From: Thiotrichales bacterium | GTDB lineage: Bacteria; Pseudomonadota; Gammaproteobacteria; Francisellales; CACEW01 | Direction of reading: 5' to 3' | Length of the DNA: 11,089 bases | NCBI GenBank assembly: GCA_023266165.1 | Contig: JAHFRR010000012.1 | Coordinates: 1 to 11,089 of the forward strand | Notes under the pieces: generated by a model | Databases searched by the model: none | Told to the model about the DNA's origin: nothing | The model's input: only the letters and a program-made list of their open reading frames with translations | Translations under genes and position numbers: made by a program | Shown: piece after piece, positions 7,780 to 11,089 of the stretch | How positions within the stretch are numbered: the first letter of the stretch is position 1 | Layout: every line of letters begins with the position of its first letter

Positions 7780-9009
7780 ATGACTATGCGTGTCCTCTAT
7801 ATTCATCAACATTTCTCAACACCCAAAGGGTCTGGCGGAACTCGTTCGTATGAATTTGCGAAGCGCCTGATCCAAGCTGGTCATCAGGTTACAATGGTGT
7901 GCGGGCGACATCAGATGGGGCATACGGGTGGGGATAGCCCGTTTTCAAAAGGCTCTCGTGCTTTTCAGGTAGATGACATTGATGTGATTGAGATTGATAT
8001 CCCCTATTCCAATCACGACAGCTTTTTGCAGCGTATCCAGAAATTTCTTGCATTTTCATATCGTGTATGTCGCTTGGCGCTGACTCGAGACTATGATCTG
8101 ATTTTTGCGACCACAACCCCTTTAACAGTAGGTATCCCATGTATTTTAGCCAAATGGTTTCGCAGAAAGCCTTTTATTTTTGAAGTCAGGGATTTGTGGC
8201 CTGAGTTACCTAAAGCGATGGGTGTGATCAAGAACCCTGTCATCTTATGGCTAATGGGTGTTTTGGAAAAACGATCTTATAAAGCGGCCGATGCCTTAAT
8301 TGGGCTCTCTCCTGGCATTGTTGAAGGGGTTAAGCGTATTGTCCCTCACAAGTCAGTTGCTATGATCCCTAATGGCTGCGATGAGATTTTTTCAGAGGCA
8401 GCGCATAAAATACCTTTACCTGGCTTTCATCCCAATGATTTCATTGCTGTATTCACGGGTGCACATGGCATGGCGAATGGTTTGGATGCTGTGTTAGATG
8501 CCGCTGTTGAGCTCAAAAAAATGGATCAACCTCATATCAAGCTGTTATTGATTGGCGATGGTAAATTGAAGCCTGAGTTGGAGCAGAGAGCTCAGGAACA
8601 AGGGTTAGATAGCTGTGTGTTTTGGGCGCCAATCTCAAAGTTAAAGTTGACAGCGCTTTTGCAGTCCGTAGATGTGGGTTTGATGATTTTGAAAAATATT
8701 CCTGCATTTTACTATGGCACTTCTCCCAACAAGTTTTTTGATTATATCGCTGCAGGCCTGCCCGTTTTAAATAATTATCCGGGTTGGCTTGCAGGAATGA
8801 TTACGGAATCTGGTTGCGGCCTCGCTGTAAAACCAGATGATCCCGCAGCATTTGCATCAGCGCTGATTGAATTATCTGAGCATCCTGAAAGATTAGCAGA
8901 GATGCGTGTGAACGCCAGAAAGTTGACTCAGCAGTTTGATCGCAAGGTGTTAGCAGCCAAATTTTTAGAGTTTATTGAGGGCGCGTATGAAAACACCCCC
9001 TTGCTTTAA
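7780..9009 (+). CDS. Family 4 glycosyltransferase (WbuB-like, GT-B fold)
   Basis: The enzyme transfers a sugar from a nucleotide donor to a lipid-linked glycan at the cytoplasmic membrane face. The 409 residues show the N-terminal acceptor-side domain starting MRVLYIHQHF with a glycine-rich loop (G17-T21), EVRDLWPE (135-142), and the C-terminal donor domain with IPNGCD (N198-D201), LLLIGDGK and PNKFFDYIAAGLPV (K318, D321), where many relatives have Glu in place of D321. These features fit GT4 members of the WbuB type, some of which transfer FucNAc; donor and acceptor here cannot be read from sequence. The ATG at 7780 abuts the heparinase stop codon with no Shine-Dalgarno, so translation is probably coupled; the ATG at 7786 gives the more typical family N terminus and is an alternative. 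No membrane span is evident. The gene appears intact. Confidence 0.9.
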   Translation: MTMRVLYIHQHFSTPKGSGGTRSYEFAKRLIQAGHQVTMVCGRHQMGHTGGDSPFSKGSRAFQVDDIDVIEIDIPYSNHDSFLQRIQKFLAFSYRVCRLALTRDYDLIFATTTPLTVGIPCILAKWFRRKPFIFEVRDLWPELPKAMGVIKNPVILWLMGVLEKRSYKAADALIGLSPGIVEGVKRIVPHKSVAMIPNGCDEIFSEAAHKIPLPGFHPNDFIAVFTGAHGMANGLDAVLDAAVELKKMDQPHIKLLLIGDGKLKPELEQRAQEQGLDSCVFWAPISKLKLTALLQSVDVGLMILKNIPAFYYGTSPNKFFDYIAAGLPVLNNYPGWLAGMITESGCGLAVKPDDPAAFASALIELSEHPERLAEMRVNARKLTQQFDRKVLAAKFLEFIEGAYENTPLL

Positions 9010-9063
9010 AAGCCACAGCGATTAAAATGACAAAACAGAAGTTCAACTTTGGATTTGTCAGGC

Positions 9064-10254
9064 ATGTGGTTTGAAAGGCAATTGGAGGCTGTTCTATTGG
9101 AAACTGCCAAGACCTTCCCTGTCTTAGCCTTGATGGGGCCGAGGCAATCTGGAGAAACGACGTTGATTAAAGCCCTGTTTCCAGACTACGAATATGTCAA
9201 TTTAGAAGACCCTGACCGTCGTGCGTTTGCACAGGAGGACCCCAAAGGGTTTTTGCAGCGATATATAAAACGAGTCATTTTTGATGAAGTGCAACGGGTT
9301 CCTGAGCTATTCTCCTATTTGCAGGGGTTGGTTGATGAAGACCCCACACCTGGGCGGTTTATTTTGACAGGCAGCCACCAGCTGATGCTACATGAGAAAA
9401 TCAGCCAATCATTGGCAGGGAGAGTCGCTTTATTCTCATTACTACCCTTATCTTTACAGGAGTTAACGGCGCATGTTTCGTGTTCTGTGAATCAATGCCT
9501 CTATCGTGGATTTTACCCGGGGCTGTATCAGCAAGCGCGAGACCCTGTTACAGCTTATCGCAGTTATTTTCAAACGTATGTGGAGCGTGATGTGCGAGCC
9601 ATCATTCAGCTCAAAAATCTCTCGACCTTTGAACGCTTTGTGCGTCTGTGCGCAGGGAGGGTAGGGCAGCTCTTAAATTACCAGAGTTTGAGCCAAGATG
9701 TGGGTGTGAGTCCAACGACTATTCGAGAGTGGATTTCCCTTCTCACAGCTTCCTACATTCTATACCTATTGCCACCGTATTTTGAAAATATAGGGAAGCG
9801 CTTGATTAAATCCCCAAAGCTCTATTTTGTAGATGTGGGGTTGGCTTCTTATTTGTTGGGCATAGAGGAAGAAAAACATCTTGAGCAGCATCCTCTGTAT
9901 GGCCATTTATTTGAAAATATGATGGTGATGGATTTTGTAAAAGAACGGCTCCATCAGGGGAAAACTCCACACTGCTATTTTTATCGAGATCAACAAGGCG
10001 TAGAGATTGACCTGGTGTACCAACAAGGGCATCAACTATCCTTGATAGAAATAAAATCAGCTTTGACTTTTCACTATGGCGCGCTTGAAAATCTGATAAA
10101 AATGCGAGATATTCTAGGGCCTAAGGTCCAGTCCACCGCATTGGTTTATCAAGGGACGGAGTCATTTCATACCAAAGAGGTGCAAGTGGTGGGAATTGGG
10201 GGTGTCAATATGGCGGGGATGAGATGGGTAAATTCGCTGTGTTCCGGAAGCTAA
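9064..10254 (+). CDS. AAA-family ATPase with DUF4143 C-terminal domain; Walker A lysine replaced by Glu
   Basis: The 396 residues (from ATG 9064) start with an AAA domain: GPRQSGETT (25-33), Walker B VIFDEVQ (D74, E75) and an ILTGSHQ sensor-like motif (100-106). The second half is DUF4143, including a winged-helix-like segment (QDVGVSPTTIREW) and a PD-(D/E)XK-like pattern: E314, D316 and E329-x-K331. Such ATPases are widespread accessory genes of poorly defined function and are not sugar enzymes. The canonical Walker A is GPRQxGKTT; here the lysine is E31 (GAA at 9154-9156), one A-to-G change from AAA, so nucleotide binding or hydrolysis is probably impaired. The rest of the frame is undamaged. 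TTG codons at 9049 and 9055 are alternative starts; an in-frame stop at 9028 limits extension. The 54-base gap upstream is the largest here and shows no clear promoter. It likely arrived as a separate insertion into the polysaccharide operon. Confidence 0.9.
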   Translation: MWFERQLEAVLLETAKTFPVLALMGPRQSGETTLIKALFPDYEYVNLEDPDRRAFAQEDPKGFLQRYIKRVIFDEVQRVPELFSYLQGLVDEDPTPGRFILTGSHQLMLHEKISQSLAGRVALFSLLPLSLQELTAHVSCSVNQCLYRGFYPGLYQQARDPVTAYRSYFQTYVERDVRAIIQLKNLSTFERFVRLCAGRVGQLLNYQSLSQDVGVSPTTIREWISLLTASYILYLLPPYFENIGKRLIKSPKLYFVDVGLASYLLGIEEEKHLEQHPLYGHLFENMMVMDFVKERLHQGKTPHCYFYRDQQGVEIDLVYQQGHQLSLIEIKSALTFHYGALENLIKMRDILGPKVQSTALVYQGTESFHTKEVQVVGIGGVNMAGMRWVNSLCSGS

Positions 10255-10258
10255 TAAG

Positions 10259-10879
10259 ATGGAACAGTGCCTTCAAATGAAAAGAGCCTTTGATATTGGT
10301 CTAGCCTTGTTTTTACTGGTGTTGCTCTCACCCGTGATTTTGACAACAGCCTTGCTGGCGCGTATTAAATTAGGCTCACCTGTGCTATTCCAACAAAAGC
10401 GCCCAGGGTTGTATGAGAAGATCTTCACTGTCAAAAAGTTTCGTACCATGACAGATCAGAGAGATAGCCGAGGTGTTTTGTTATCTGATGCAGTGAGATT
10501 GACAGCATTTGGGAAGTTTTTGAGAAGAGCCAGCCTAGATGAGTTGCCTCAACTTTGGAATGTTTTGAGGGGTGAGATGAGTTTTGTGGGCCCTCGCCCT
10601 CTATTACTGGAGTATTTGCCATTGTATAATGTCGATCAGAAACGTCGGCATGGTGTCAAGCCTGGTATCACTGGCTGGGCGCAGGTGAATGGCCGCAATG
10701 CGATTTCATGGGATGAGAAGTTTAAGTTAGATGTCTGGTATGTGAATCATCAGAGTTTTGGGTTGGATATGAAGATTTTGTGGATGACAATTAAAAAAGT
10801 GTTTAGACGTGAAGGCGTTAGCCAAGCTGGTCAAGCGACAATGGAAGCGTTTAATGGTAATAACAAGGAGCTAAAGTGA
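10259..10879 (+). CDS. pglC: PglC-like initiating phosphoglycosyl transferase (bacterial sugar transferase)
   Basis: The enzyme transfers a phospho-sugar from a UDP-sugar to undecaprenyl phosphate, the first membrane step of glycan assembly. The 206 residues are the small monotopic form. One N-terminal hydrophobic segment (about 13-33) contains the Ser24-Pro25 break of the re-entrant helix. KKFRTM, the catalytic pair D94-E95 in SLDELPQL, MSFVGPRPLL, GITGWAQVNGRN and FNGNN near the end follow. Residue spacing is within one position of Campylobacter PglC as I recall it (S23-P24, D93-E94), and similarity runs throughout, including EYLPLYN. That suggests a diacetamido- or amino-deoxyhexose donor, but the substrate is an inference. 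ATG 10259 has GGAAG eight bases upstream; ATG 10277 lacks a ribosome site, and PglC has a similar short N-terminal extension. The stop overlaps the next start by four bases. Confidence 0.93.
   Translation: MEQCLQMKRAFDIGLALFLLVLLSPVILTTALLARIKLGSPVLFQQKRPGLYEKIFTVKKFRTMTDQRDSRGVLLSDAVRLTAFGKFLRRASLDELPQLWNVLRGEMSFVGPRPLLLEYLPLYNVDQKRRHGVKPGITGWAQVNGRNAISWDEKFKLDVWYVNHQSFGLDMKILWMTIKKVFRREGVSQAGQATMEAFNGNNKELK
10865..10870 (+). promoter_or_regulatory. Strong Shine-Dalgarno AAGGAG for the acyl carrier protein
   Basis: A near-perfect AAGGAG lies within the last codons of the sugar transferase gene, five bases before a GTG codon at 10876. It supports GTG as the start of the downstream partial gene and indicates translational coupling through the GTGA overlap. 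Confidence 0.8.
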
Positions 10880-11089
10880 ATAGAGCAGAGGTATTGCTAT
10901 TGCTAGATGAGTTACTTGAACTGAATCCTGGGACATTGCAAGGTCCAGAGCTTGTGCAAGAGTGGGATTCAATTGCAGTGATTGGTTTAATCGCACTGGC
11001 GGATGAGCGCTTTGCAAAGGCGCTTTCCGCCCGGCAACTTCAAGAGGCTCATACGGTTGATGGTCTTGTAGCTATGCTAATGGCGCAAT
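10876..11089 (+). CDS. Acyl carrier protein, 3' partial
   Basis: A frame from GTG 10876 stays open to the window end, giving 71 visible residues with no stop. It has the acyl carrier protein pattern: an N-terminal helix (AEVLLLLDELLEL), then EWDSIAVIGLIALADERF, where S32 (codon 10969-10971) is the expected phosphopantetheine attachment serine, and a C-terminal stretch with HTVDGLVAML as in helix IV. Such proteins carry acyl groups as thioesters for synthases or acyltransferases in the cytoplasm. The Asp-Ser-Ile variant of the usual DSL is acceptable. Its start overlaps the sugar transferase stop (GTGA), so both are made from one message. Placement in a glycan cluster suggests synthesis or transfer of an acyl group to a sugar; downstream partners such as ketoacyl synthase or reductase would lie outside the window. 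The true end is not visible, but a typical length means little is missing. Confidence 0.85.
   Translation, partial: MNRAEVLLLLDELLELNPGTLQGPELVQEWDSIAVIGLIALADERFAKALSARQLQEAHTVDGLVAMLMAQ

Noticed and set aside
9027..9074. A 15-codon ORF starting ATG ACA AAA just upstream of and overlapping the ATPase gene
   Set aside because: It has no clear ribosome site, no recognisable sequence, and is too short to separate from chance. It could be a leader peptide, but nothing supports that.

Overview
The window lies inside a surface-polysaccharide (O-antigen, capsule or exopolysaccharide) gene cluster. All nine genes are on the + strand and packed almost end to end; the largest gap is about 54 bases. 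WecB and WecC resemble the enterobacterial proteins along their full length, so a gammaproteobacterium is the best guess. This is an inference from protein similarity, and no RNA gene or other taxonomic marker is present.

Layout: (1) 1-1254, 3' part of an asparagine-synthase-type glutamine amidotransferase, cut by the window edge, carrying an in-frame GGCACT hexanucleotide repeat. (2) 1263-3404, a two-domain oxidoreductase: zinc-less medium-chain dehydrogenase fused to a Gfo/Idh/MocA dehydrogenase. (3) 3414-4610, wecC. (4) 4623-5753, wecB. (5) 5764-7779, a heparinase II/III-family protein interrupted in frame by a GC-rich palindromic element of about 93 bp. (6) 7780-9009, a family 4 glycosyltransferase. 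(7) 9064-10254, an AAA/DUF4143 ATPase with an altered Walker A motif, not obviously related to sugar synthesis. (8) 10259-10879, a PglC-like phosphoglycosyl transferase. (9) 10876 to the window end, the start of an acyl carrier protein with a GTG start, overlapping the previous stop.

Working together (inference): WecB and WecC convert UDP-GlcNAc to UDP-ManNAc and then UDP-ManNAcA. The amidotransferase could convert a uronate carboxylate to a uronamide. The PglC-like enzyme starts the glycan on undecaprenyl phosphate, and the GT4 enzyme extends it. The two-domain dehydrogenase and the heparinase-like protein look like a functional pair with no clearly established role. The carrier protein suggests that an acyl group is made or transferred, perhaps to decorate an amino sugar. 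No flippase, polymerase or transporter is visible, so the cluster extends beyond the window.

Most unusual are three changes inside coding sequence: a hexanucleotide microsatellite, a palindromic element absorbed as about 31 codons, and a Walker A lysine changed to glutamate. I saw no convincing promoter, terminator, CRISPR array or insertion sequence, and no stretch over 300 bases lacks a gene.
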